Assembly (NCBI GenBank): GCA_002898375.1
Contig: BEIN01000022.1
Location: forward strand, 1 to 41,108
Length of the DNA: 41,108 nucleotides
DNA from: a bacterium HR37
Lineage (GTDB): Bacteria > Desulfobacterota_D > UBA1144 > Nemesobacterales > CSP1-2
Direction: 5' to 3'
Below, piece by piece: positions 1 to 7,688 of the stretch. How positions within the stretch are numbered: the first letter of the stretch is position 1; the number at the start of each line of letters is the position of its first letter. A program made the translations under genes and the position numbers. A model generated the notes under the pieces. It was not told the origin of the DNA, searched no databases, and saw only the letters and a list, made by a program, of their open reading frames with translations.

Positions 1-98
1 GCATCCATAACATCTAAATTCTCCTCCCCAGGTAACCCAAATACATACCTAACCCCCTCATTCTCTAAACACTTAACCAATAACTCTCCCGCCCTCAT
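1..98 (-). CDS. TPP-dependent acetolactate-synthase-like enzyme, N-terminus only (partial)
   Basis: Only the first 32 codons are present; the gene continues past the left edge. The translation starts MRAGELLVKCLENEGVRYVF and continues with a GLPGEEN stretch. This is the start of the Pyr domain in acetolactate synthase and related thiamine-pyrophosphate enzymes, whose conserved glutamate (in PGEEN) activates the cofactor. An AGGAG ribosome site lies about seven bases before the ATG, which supports the start. It is the last visible gene of the minus-strand run from 5793. The exact substrate (pyruvate in branched-chain synthesis, or another 2-oxoacid) cannot be told from 32 residues. Confidence 0.85.
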   Translation of the reverse strand, partial: MRAGELLVKCLENEGVRYVFGLPGEENLDVMD

Positions 99-149
99 AT
101 CTATTCTCCTATATATGTATAGTTTCTAATCATATCCCGCACTAATTAT

Positions 150-611
150 TCAATTTAGTGCAGGGAAAAACCTTACCTTCATTCCCACTTCAACCCCGGC
201 CAAAGCCTCAGGATTTACCTCAAGCACGTATTTTGCAGGAGCAACAGGATAGTACACCTTACAATCTTCCATACTGAAAACCCTATTAATGATACACGGT
301 TTTGCATCTCTTACAATGTGGACAATCTTGCCATTCTCGTTAATCCATACTATACCCAATTCTATCAATGTATCCTTCATCCAGAATCCGTAGTATCCCT
401 CTTTATTGTAAATAAATATCATACCACAAACTGAGCAGAGAAACCTCCTTCCCTGTAATCCCTTTTGTTTGTTCTTTGCCACCTCAGCCTCTATCTCTAA
501 ACCATTTGGTAGCCCTATCCTGTAGACTTCCGCAGAAAGACAGGATATGCAGAGAAACACCCATACCGTGAAACTAACTACCAAAGTGTCTTTTGGTAAG
601 CGGGTCTTCAT
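150..611 (-). CDS. DUF192 family protein with signal peptide
   Basis: DUF192 proteins are small, often exported beta-rich proteins of unclear function. The family core is visible as GMIF...GYYGFWMKDTLIELGIVWI, followed by the usual central and C-terminal strands ending near GVEVGMKVRF. The ATG at 611 gives a basic n-region (KTRLPK), a hydrophobic segment and a small-residue cleavage site near LSA. Upstream starts exist (ATG 641, GTG 650) but would add a long polar leader, so 611 is preferred with moderate certainty. It overlaps the upstream gene by 38 bases. Unusually, the segment just before GM carries a CSVC pair, where I expect acidic and polar residues. That could bind metal or form a disulphide. 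Confidence 0.8.
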   Translation of the reverse strand: MKTRLPKDTLVVSFTVWVFLCISCLSAEVYRIGLPNGLEIEAEVAKNKQKGLQGRRFLCSVCGMIFIYNKEGYYGFWMKDTLIELGIVWINENGKIVHIVRDAKPCIINRVFSMEDCKVYYPVAPAKYVLEVNPEALAGVEVGMKVRFFPALN

Positions 612-858
612 CAAGCTCTGAGATAAGATAGCCAACCTCATATTGATCACCCGGGTGCCAGTAAAGTCTTACACCCTGAGGGGTAATAAGGTAGAAACCC
701 TCCCTTCTGGTCTCTTCAGGCAACTCAACCTCGTATACCGGAACCTCTACCGTACCACTTCCAATATTTACAATCCTTCTTTCTTCCCTAAGTCTCCTAA
801 CCCGCCGAGCTATATCCCATACTTTAGGAAATACCTGACCTTTAACCTCAATCTTCAT
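574..858 (-). CDS. Hypothetical protein, 94 aa
   Basis: I do not recognise this protein. It is 94 residues with no signal peptide or membrane segment. The N-terminal third is strongly basic (RRVRRLREERR) and probably helical. The rest is acidic and strand-rich (VEVPVYEVELPEE; GFYLITPQGVRLYWHPGDQY). A GAGGA ribosome site sits about five bases before the ATG, and the gene follows the zinc-ribbon gene by 24 bases, so it is almost certainly translated as part of the sensor-kinase operon. Its 3' end overlaps the start of the DUF192 gene. Conservation with the neighbouring zinc-ribbon genes in other genomes would be the best lead to its role. Confidence 0.7.
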   Translation of the reverse strand: MKIEVKGQVFPKVWDIARRVRRLREERRIVNIGSGTVEVPVYEVELPEETRREGFYLITPQGVRLYWHPGDQYEVGYLISELDEDPLTKRHFGS

Positions 859-882
859 TCTATCCTCTGCAGGGTAAGGGTT

Positions 883-1227
883 TTACTCTAAAACCTCTAT
901 CCTTGAAATCATACCAACACAGGTTAGTATTAGATCCAAGTTTGTGTTCCTTTCGTAAATATACCTGCTGATTAAATCTGCTCTACATACAGGGCATACG
1001 GTGCTATCTTCCTCATACCATACGTTACAGCTTTCACAGTACATACCCCTTTTGTCATACCATGCAAAAAGCGAGTAGACAAGCTCATTAAGCCCCCTTT
1101 TATCCAAGGAACTAGCCCACTCGCTAATAGCCTCTCTTATACCTTCTCTAAACTCCTCAGGGACTTCGGTAAAATCACCCGCATATATAACCGTATCGTT
1201 AACAAAAATCCTACAGAAAAACCCCAT
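883..1227 (-). CDS. Zinc-ribbon protein, 114 aa, function unknown
   Basis: The protein has an acidic N-terminal part (residues 1-60) with a predicted helix around EEFREGIREAISEWASS. A four-cysteine zinc ribbon follows: C64-x2-C67 and C78-x2-C81 (MYCESCNVWY and STVCPVCRADL). The C-terminal tail has no recognised motif. No membrane segment is seen, so it is probably cytoplasmic. It lies 23 bases after a second, even smaller zinc-ribbon gene and downstream of two histidine-kinase genes. That placement suggests, but does not show, a role in the same sensory process. No specific family is assigned. Confidence 0.75.
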   Translation of the reverse strand: MGFFCRIFVNDTVIYAGDFTEVPEEFREGIREAISEWASSLDKRGLNELVYSLFAWYDKRGMYCESCNVWYEEDSTVCPVCRADLISRYIYERNTNLDLILTCVGMISRIEVLE

Positions 1228-1250
1228 ATTTCTTACCCTTCTTTATTTAT

Positions 1251-1373
1251 TTAATCGCCACACCCTTCTTTATATCCACAGTGGCTACACAGGGCATGAG
1301 ATCCCACCCTTATAAGCGGTCTCTTACAGTAAGGGCAAACTTCATAAAATGCTAACAAAATCCCTCCGCTCAT
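1251..1373 (-). CDS. Micro-protein with zinc ribbon, 40 aa
   Basis: This short frame reads from ATG at 1373 to TAA at 1251 and gives 40 residues. Four cysteines are arranged CPYC (residues 13-16) and CSHC (29-32), a classic treble-clef or zinc-ribbon spacing, with one more cysteine near the C-terminus (C38). It starts 12 bases after the stop of the hybrid kinase and ends 23 bases before the next zinc-ribbon gene, so the spacing fits a real operon member. The ribosome site is weak. Function is unknown; such proteins may bind nucleic acid or act as metal-binding partners. Confidence rests on the cysteine pattern and the tight packing. Confidence 0.65.
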   Translation of the reverse strand: MSGGILLAFYEVCPYCKRPLIRVGSHALCSHCGYKEGCGD

Positions 1374-1385
1374 ATACCAGACCTA

Positions 1386-3281
1386 CTAACCTGTACCCAA
1401 AATACGTGCAACCGTATCTTGAATCTGGGGAAGGGTAAAGGGTTTGTTGATAAAAGAGAAGATCCCCTCAGACATTACACGGTCTACAATTCCATCCTCG
1501 CTTCTCCCGCTTAAGATAACCACAGCTGAATCTGGAGATATATTTTTTATTTCCCTTATCACCTCCAGCCAATCCCTTTCCGGTCTTCCCAGATTTAGAA
1601 AAACTATATCGAAATGATTGTTCTTTATAAGCTCTATAGCAGACTCATTGGTACTGGCAATAAGAACGTTATGCCCGGCCTGTGAGAGAAACTCTCTTAT
1701 AACCTCGCATATAACCTGTTCACTATCAACCACAAGTATGTTACCTTTCCTTGTGGTTTGAACCCTTTTACCCACAAGGGAACGCTCTGATCTTTCCCTT
1801 TCAGTGTCTGAAAGGCGTTGAATGTTGGGAAGCATTATCGTAAAGGTAGTTCCCTTTCCAACCTCACTGCTAACACTTATCTTTCCATCATGTCTCTCAA
1901 TTATCGCATAAACCATAGAAAGCCCAAGTCCAACACCTTTTTCCCCACTGTTTCCCTTGGTTGTAAAGAAAGGTTCAAAGATTCTAGGCAGGTTCTCTTT
2001 TGGAATCCCAACTCCGGTATCTGAGAAGTCTATCTTTACATAATCACCTTCCAATTCAACGTTTATTGCTATAACACCACCTTCAGGCATAGCATGCTTT
2101 GAGTTTATAGCCAGGTTTAGTATAACCTGTTGAATCTCTCCAGGGTTCATCCTTATCGGTGGAATCCTTCCATAGTGCCTTACAATTCTTATTCCTTCTT
2201 TCTCAAAGGTATGTTCAACAAGGGCTAAGGCATCCTCAATTACCTCATCTATAAGAGCAAGCTGAAAGTTTTCCTCTCCCCGCTTGGAAAAAGACAATAG
2301 CTTCTTTAATATATCCACAGCCCTATTTGATGCCTTTTCCACAACCTTTAGGTCCTTTTTAATCTGCTCCAAGTCATTTCTTGACATTGCCAGCCCTGTG
2401 TAACCCAGAACAGCAGAGAGTATGTTGCTAAATTCGTGAGCAATTCCAGCTGCAAGCTGACCAACAGCAGACATCTTTGCAGACTGAATAAGCTGTGCCT
2501 CAAGTTTCTTTTTATCTGTTATATCCTCTACAACGGCTACAACACCAAATATCTCATGACTTTCAAAATCAACAAGAGGGGAGAGGTTTACCTCCAGAAA
2601 CTTATCCCCGTATTTAATCTCATGCTTTGAAGTATAGAATGGATCCTTCAGTATATGTGGAACAACAGAAACAAAATTTATGTTCTGTATAATATCACTG
2701 AGTTTCTTTCCTATATGATAGTCTCCAAAAATACTAAGCGTTTTTGAGTTTGCACTTTTTATAACCAAATCCCTATCCGTTGTTATTATGCTTTCATGGG
2801 TACTGTTCATTATATTTTCAAGTTCCCTATTTCTTTCCTTTACCTTCAACTCAAGGTTTGCATTGAGTTCTTTAAGCTCTTGAAGAAGACGTCTGTTTTC
2901 CTCGATAAGCTCGTATCTTTCTACAGCATTCTTTATAACGCTTTTTAGCTTATTATAGTCAAGCGGCTTGGTAAGATAATCAAAAGCCCTCTTCTTAACC
3001 GCCTCTATTGCTGTCTCAATTGAGGCAAACCCGGTCATTAAAATAACTGGCAGATTCGGATTTAATTCACGAACGCTCTCAAGAAGGTCTATACCGTTTT
3101 TCTCGGGCATTCTTATATCGGTAAGAACAGCATGAAAGGGAACTTCCTTTAGAAGTTGAATGGCCTTATCACAGCTAGATGCAGTTCTTACCTCGTATCC
3201 CTCTCCTGAGAGAATGTCAGAGATTATTCTTAGAATTAAAAGCTCATCATCAACCACCAAAATCCTTTTAGGCTCTGCCAT
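1386..3281 (-). CDS. Hybrid sensor kinase: receiver-PAS-histidine kinase-degenerate receiver
   Basis: This 631-residue cytoplasmic signalling protein has no membrane segment. Residues 5-120 form a receiver with acidic pocket DDE, phosphoacceptor D55 (LTDIRMPEK), T83 and K105. A coiled coil (125-160) and a PAS domain (155-260) follow. The HisKA domain carries H282 (AAGIAHEFSN) and the ATPase domain has N393, DTGVGIP and GVGLGL boxes. A second receiver (513-631) is degenerate: N563 stands where aspartate is expected, and S520 breaks the acidic pair, while K613 is kept. Its start overlaps the upstream kinase gene by 14 bases, so the two are probably translationally coupled. A likely route is that the membrane kinase phosphorylates D55; this is inference. 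Confidence 0.93.
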   Translation of the reverse strand: MAEPKRILVVDDELLILRIISDILSGEGYEVRTASSCDKAIQLLKEVPFHAVLTDIRMPEKNGIDLLESVRELNPNLPVILMTGFASIETAIEAVKKRAFDYLTKPLDYNKLKSVIKNAVERYELIEENRRLLQELKELNANLELKVKERNRELENIMNSTHESIITTDRDLVIKSANSKTLSIFGDYHIGKKLSDIIQNINFVSVVPHILKDPFYTSKHEIKYGDKFLEVNLSPLVDFESHEIFGVVAVVEDITDKKKLEAQLIQSAKMSAVGQLAAGIAHEFSNILSAVLGYTGLAMSRNDLEQIKKDLKVVEKASNRAVDILKKLLSFSKRGEENFQLALIDEVIEDALALVEHTFEKEGIRIVRHYGRIPPIRMNPGEIQQVILNLAINSKHAMPEGGVIAINVELEGDYVKIDFSDTGVGIPKENLPRIFEPFFTTKGNSGEKGVGLGLSMVYAIIERHDGKISVSSEVGKGTTFTIMLPNIQRLSDTERERSERSLVGKRVQTTRKGNILVVDSEQVICEVIREFLSQAGHNVLIASTNESAIELIKNNHFDIVFLNLGRPERDWLEVIREIKNISPDSAVVILSGRSEDGIVDRVMSEGIFSFINKPFTLPQIQDTVARILGTG

Positions 3282-5793
3282 ATCCCTTTACTCCCCTTGC
3301 ATTGTCTTGTTGATTAACAGGGAGTTCCACCACGAAGGTGGTAGATTTTCCCTTTTCGCTGCTTACCACTATCTTCCCCTTATGCCCCTCAACTATTTTA
3401 TAGCTTACAGAAAGCCCAAGTCCAGTCCCTTTATCCTTTTTGGTAAAAAACGGGTCAAAGATCCTGGGCAGATCCTCCTCATCTATGCCTATTCCTGAGT
3501 CGGTAAAACTTGCAAAAACGCGATTCTGGTCTCCGTTGCAAATACCCGTTACAACCTTAAGCTCACCACCTAATGGCATTGCCTGAATAGCATTTAACAG
3601 GATGTTTATAAATACCTGCCAGAGCTGATTCGGATCACCCATAATCTGAGGGAGATTAGGATCAAACTCGGTTTTAAGCACTATACGATTATCCTGAAGC
3701 TGTTTTCTTAACAAAACCAGAGCATTCTCAAGAATAGAGTTTATGTTAACAGGCTCAAAGTGTGGAGGTTCCATCTTTGAGAACTTAAGCAAGCTATCAA
3801 TTAACCTGTTTGTTCTATCAATCTCATGCTTTATATACTCAAGATACTCTTTCATAATGCTTGCCTTCTCCCCCTCAACCATCTGGTAAAGGTAGTACCT
3901 TGCCCCCTCTATGATATTTAAGGGATTGCGGATCTCATGAGCAATTCCAGCTGCAAGCTGACCAATTGCAGACATCTTCTCAGCCTGAATAAGCTGTGTC
4001 TGTGTTTCCTGAAGCCTTCTGTTGGTTTCCTCAAGCCTCTTGGCATAGTCTTCAACCAGCTTAAAAGCAAATGAGTTTTCAATAGCAATTGCACTCTGGT
4101 TAGCAAGGGTTCTAAGGAGCTTTATATCACGGCTTGAATACATAAGGCCGGATTTTTTCTCCCCAAGTACAAGTATACCCACTAACTGGGCTCTAAAGAA
4201 AAGTGGAATCATTAAAGAGGCCTTGAGCTGGTTAAACACCCTAGTTAACTCTATCCTTGATTTCACATACCTGCTATCAGATACCAAATCCTCTTTAAAT
4301 ATTTCCTGCTTATAGCTATAAAAGGAGGAGACCAGTTTATCATCCGATTTAATACAAAATTCCCTATCTCTAAGTTCATCAAGTGTTGTAATGTAAATAC
4401 GATAATCACCGGTATTCTGGTCTAGAATAAGAAGAGAGGCTGAAGCTATCTGCATTGTATCCGTTACGGTAGATATTATCTTGCTGGCTATCTCATCGAG
4501 GTTTAAAAGAGAGGTCATTGCAGAGCTTATCTCAGATAAGGTCTTGGTATAATCATAGTTCTTTCTAAAGAAAGCCGTATCAATAAACCCCTGAATCCAT
4601 CCCTTTATGGGATTTAACGCAACTACCAGAAAAACACTAAGTATTAAGAAGAAGAACGGGTTTTCCCATCCTCCATGTTCGGCAAAGAGCATATTAAATA
4701 CGAGCACGGTCAAGGCAAAGAACGCAACAACTATAGATGTTAACACGCTGTAAAGTATGCTCTTTTGAATTATCACATCTATATCAAACAGTTTGTGCTT
4801 TACAATTGCATAAGCAATGGAGAGAGGAAAGAAAATCACAGGAAGAGCTACATATGTAATGCTGTTAAACTCAAAAACCACAATCAGAAACGCAAGCAAA
4901 GCAGGGATGAAAAAACCCAGAAACGAGCCAAGCAAAATAGTTTGAGCCCTTTGCTTCTCCAGCACACCGCTGGGACGATAGTAGCCTATAGCTGCAGAAA
5001 GTGGTATAGATACACCACCCAGTAACAGATATACCCAGACAATTGTATCAATCCTTTTCCATATTGAGGGGGAATCCACATATACTAACTGTAAGGCAAA
5101 AATAACCCCTGAGAAAAATAAAGGAATCCAGAACACATAAGGCTTCATTCTAAAAATGGGTTTCTTATTAGGGAAAACTAGAGATAAACTAATCAGAAAA
5201 GCAGGTGTAAATATCTGAGCAAGGTAAGCAATATTTAAAGAATAAAAAGGGGAATAGGTCGTCTGGTAATTGAAATCCTCTATAAACCAAATCCCTATCG
5301 AGATGCACATTAAGAGGAAAATCTTACTTACCGTTAATTGAGGTTTTAAAACATAGACCACAACACCGCTGATCAGAAAGATTAAGCCTATAGTAAACTC
5401 TATACCAAATATCTGCAGAAGGTCATCGAAGGTAAACTTCATGGTGGGAATACTAAACTCGTACAGCTTACCATCCCTGAGAACCAAATAGCTCCTAGGT
5501 GTGCCAACAGGGGTATCGTCAACCAAATCGTAGAGCTCATACGCACTGGAAACCGGATGTCCATCTACCTTTAGGATCTTATCGTAGGAACGAATACCTA
5601 ACTCCCGGGATAGCGACCATCTAGGCAGGGTAACCTGACTTACAATTAAGGAGTTATAAACCAGAAACCCGGGAAAAGGTCTATTTACCCACTTTGTAGC
5701 TTGGATTAGAGCATTTACTGATAGAGAGAAAGAAAGCAAAATCAGCAGAAAAAAAATCGTTTTTTCAAGAGAGAGGTTATGTAGATACCTCAT
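3268..5793 (-). CDS. Membrane sensor histidine kinase with PDZ-like, multi-TM and GAF domains
   Basis: The 841-residue protein starts with a membrane anchor (10-30) and then a periplasmic PDZ-like segment (about 45-115, with DKILKVDGHPV). Roughly eight transmembrane helices span 130-400, ending in KHKLFDIDVIIQKSILY, the linker typical of this kinase type. A GAF domain (428-575), a coiled coil and HisKA with H619 (AAGIAHEIRNPL) follow. The HATPase domain has DSGIGI and GTGLGL boxes. It should autophosphorylate in response to a membrane or periplasmic signal, probably passing phosphate to the receiver of the next gene, which it overlaps. The 5' leader contains a cyclic-di-GMP-I riboswitch, so expression is expected to follow c-di-GMP levels. 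The ribosome site is weak. Confidence 0.95.
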   Translation of the reverse strand: MRYLHNLSLEKTIFFLLILLSFSLSVNALIQATKWVNRPFPGFLVYNSLIVSQVTLPRWSLSRELGIRSYDKILKVDGHPVSSAYELYDLVDDTPVGTPRSYLVLRDGKLYEFSIPTMKFTFDDLLQIFGIEFTIGLIFLISGVVVYVLKPQLTVSKIFLLMCISIGIWFIEDFNYQTTYSPFYSLNIAYLAQIFTPAFLISLSLVFPNKKPIFRMKPYVFWIPLFFSGVIFALQLVYVDSPSIWKRIDTIVWVYLLLGGVSIPLSAAIGYYRPSGVLEKQRAQTILLGSFLGFFIPALLAFLIVVFEFNSITYVALPVIFFPLSIAYAIVKHKLFDIDVIIQKSILYSVLTSIVVAFFALTVLVFNMLFAEHGGWENPFFFLILSVFLVVALNPIKGWIQGFIDTAFFRKNYDYTKTLSEISSAMTSLLNLDEIASKIISTVTDTMQIASASLLILDQNTGDYRIYITTLDELRDREFCIKSDDKLVSSFYSYKQEIFKEDLVSDSRYVKSRIELTRVFNQLKASLMIPLFFRAQLVGILVLGEKKSGLMYSSRDIKLLRTLANQSAIAIENSFAFKLVEDYAKRLEETNRRLQETQTQLIQAEKMSAIGQLAAGIAHEIRNPLNIIEGARYYLYQMVEGEKASIMKEYLEYIKHEIDRTNRLIDSLLKFSKMEPPHFEPVNINSILENALVLLRKQLQDNRIVLKTEFDPNLPQIMGDPNQLWQVFINILLNAIQAMPLGGELKVVTGICNGDQNRVFASFTDSGIGIDEEDLPRIFDPFFTKKDKGTGLGLSVSYKIVEGHKGKIVVSSEKGKSTTFVVELPVNQQDNARGVKGYGRA

Positions 5794-5863
5794 TTATGAA
5801 ACTCAATTTCTAAACCATTTTCCCATTACAGGATAGCCCCATCTTTTCCCCTTGGTTAATAAA

Positions 5864-5966
5864 GAAGCCTTACTTCGGCAACCTCTTACCATAGGCCACA
5901 CAAACCCTTAGGTAGAAGGCTTTGCTCCCCACCCTTTCGGATGGTTCACCCTTTCGGTAGGACTTC
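5864..5966 (-). ncRNA. Cyclic-di-GMP-I (GEMM-I) riboswitch aptamer
   Basis: Read on the minus strand, P1 forms between GAAGUCCUAC (5957-5966) and GUAAGGCUUC (5864-5873): ten pairs with one C-A mismatch. Inside lies CCAUCC-GAAA-GGGUGG (5929-5944), a six-pair stem with a GAAA tetraloop. The matching 11-base tetraloop receptor CCUAAG (5907-5912) / UAUGG (5889-5893) is in the second helix. The conserved AGCAAAGCC joining segment and GGUUGCCGA 3' segment are present. The AGGG strand aligns G20 of the Vc2 numbering as G, which is the c-di-GMP-binding form; A at this site marks cGAMP binders. It sits 70 bases before the sensor kinase start. No clear terminator follows, so the expression platform is unresolved. 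Confidence 0.92.
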
Positions 5967-5980
5967 GTTTTCGTATAACA

Positions 5981-6009
5981 ATTTTATAATCAATCTCCTT
6001 ATAGTTCAA
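5981..6009 (-). promoter_or_regulatory. Sigma70-type promoter of riboswitch / sensor-kinase operon
   Basis: The minus strand reads TTGAAC (6004-6009), 17 bases, TAAAAT (5981-5986). This puts the transcription start a few bases before the riboswitch P1 helix. It lies just beyond the stop of the PilZ-synthase gene, so the signalling operon can be transcribed on its own. Confidence 0.65.
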
Positions 6010-6025
6010 TCTTATCTTTAAATCT

Positions 6026-7648
6026 TTAAGCAACCCTTTTAGCTCTAGACGCACCTGGGCCTATAAGACCAAACTCCCTCCCAACCTTCTCCAAAATCTC
6101 CAAAGCTGTATCTAAATCCTCTCTGGTATGGGTTGCCATAACTGTGGCCCTAAAGCGAGTCTGGTTACGGGGAACCGCTGGATAAGGAATAGGATTTATA
6201 AAAAGCCCTTCTTCGTGAACCCTCTTACTCATCCTTCTAAGAAGCAGTTCATCACCTATGATTATGGGGATTATAGCTGATTCGGAGTTTTCAACTATAT
6301 TGAAACCCAGATGCTTTAGGTTTTCTTTAAAGTACCTTATGTTTTCCCAGAGCCTCCGAATACGCTCAGGCTCATTCTCCATAACCTCTATTGCAGCCAA
6401 AGCCCCGGCAGCCAGCACAGGTGAAAGGCTGGTTGCAAAGAAATAGGACCTTGCAAAGCATCTCAGGTAGTTAACAACCTCCTTTGAAGAGGCAATAAAA
6501 CCTCCTAACTGCCCTAAGGATTTACTGAGTGTTCCCATTACAATGTCTACCTTTCCCTCCATCTTAAAGTGGCTTGCAGTTCCCCTTCCTCTATCGCCAA
6601 TCACCCCCGTTGCATGAGCGTCATCAACCATAACCCTTGCTCCGTATTCTCTTGCAACCTCCATGATTTCAGGAAGAGGAGCTATATCACCGTCCATGCT
6701 GTATATACCATCAACCACTATGAGTTTCCCTTCACAGGTATCCTTATTCCTTTCTAGCACCTCCCGAAGGCTAACCATGTCAGAGTGCCTAAACGTTCTG
6801 AACTTTCCGCTGCTCATTGTGCATCCGTCTATAATGCTTGCATGGGCCAACCTATCGATTACTGCCAGATCCCCTTCCCTAACCAGAGCAGATAGACAGC
6901 CCACATTCGTTGAATACCCGCTGGAGAATACAACCGCATCCTCGCATCCCTTTAACCTCGCCAGTCTGGCTTCCAATTTTTTATGCACATCAAAAGTGCC
7001 TGCAAGCATGGGAGCAGAAACCGCACCAACACCGTACTTCTCCGCTGCCTCCCTGGCAGCTTTTATAACCTTCGGATGTGTAGCAAGACCAAGATAGTTA
7101 TTGCTTCCCATCATAATCATCTCTCTCTCTTTACCAGCTACATCATCGAAAATGATTGCTCTGTTTCCACTTTCTGAAAGCAGAGGTCTTCTATAGGTGT
7201 AGAACCCTTTCTTCTTCATATCCTCTATCCAAGCCCAAACAGGTTTTGTTTTATCAAATAGGTCTTTTCCAGGAACCTTTAAAAAATCAAATAAGGTATA
7301 ATCATCAGAGTTTATAACCAATTCACAATCCAAACCTTCATAAAACCTCTGAAGTCTCTTCCTGTCCAGATCGTAAAGGTTTATAAATCTAATACCCATT
7401 CCAGTGAATCCAGGCTCCCTCTTGGTCCATACAACCTCACTATAGGCCTTTATTGGAAGTGATTCAGCAGGCAACCTAAATTCAAGCATCACCTTTGTTC
7501 CAGGACTCATCTGGTTTTTTCCTTCTACAAACATCCCTCCAAGTGAGAGGTTTTTGGCAACCCCTATTGGCTCCTGTGAGCTTCTTAAAAACACCTCAAG
7601 ATTTACAGGTTTTCTAACACCACACCTTCGCTCTAAAGCCAAATTCAT
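6026..7648 (-). CDS. PilZ domain fused to PLP-dependent alpha-oxoamine synthase
   Basis: Residues 1-105 are a PilZ domain. The c-di-GMP-binding signature is intact: R8-x3-R12 (RRCGVR) and N33-x-S35-x2-G38 (NLSLGG), and the domain closes with GMGIRF. Residues 150-540 are an alpha-oxoamine synthase, the family of glycine C-acetyltransferase, 8-amino-7-oxononanoate synthase and serine palmitoyltransferase. These condense an amino acid with an acyl-CoA and lose CO2. Visible motifs are GSNNYLGL (181-188), the PLP-ring pocket VDDAHATG (D342, H345) and the Schiff-base lysine K376 (GTLSKSLGQLGG). Which acyl-CoA and amino acid are used cannot be read from sequence. It lies 40 bases after the outer-membrane barrel gene. 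Allosteric control by c-di-GMP is the obvious inference. A GGGGGGA ribosome site supports the start. Confidence 0.93.
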   Translation of the reverse strand: MNLALERRCGVRKPVNLEVFLRSSQEPIGVAKNLSLGGMFVEGKNQMSPGTKVMLEFRLPAESLPIKAYSEVVWTKREPGFTGMGIRFINLYDLDRKRLQRFYEGLDCELVINSDDYTLFDFLKVPGKDLFDKTKPVWAWIEDMKKKGFYTYRRPLLSESGNRAIIFDDVAGKEREMIMMGSNNYLGLATHPKVIKAAREAAEKYGVGAVSAPMLAGTFDVHKKLEARLARLKGCEDAVVFSSGYSTNVGCLSALVREGDLAVIDRLAHASIIDGCTMSSGKFRTFRHSDMVSLREVLERNKDTCEGKLIVVDGIYSMDGDIAPLPEIMEVAREYGARVMVDDAHATGVIGDRGRGTASHFKMEGKVDIVMGTLSKSLGQLGGFIASSKEVVNYLRCFARSYFFATSLSPVLAAGALAAIEVMENEPERIRRLWENIRYFKENLKHLGFNIVENSESAIIPIIIGDELLLRRMSKRVHEEGLFINPIPYPAVPRNQTRFRATVMATHTREDLDTALEILEKVGREFGLIGPGASRAKRVA

Positions 7649-7688
7649 CGTATCCCCCCTTTCTCTAAAATTCCCTTATAACCCATAA

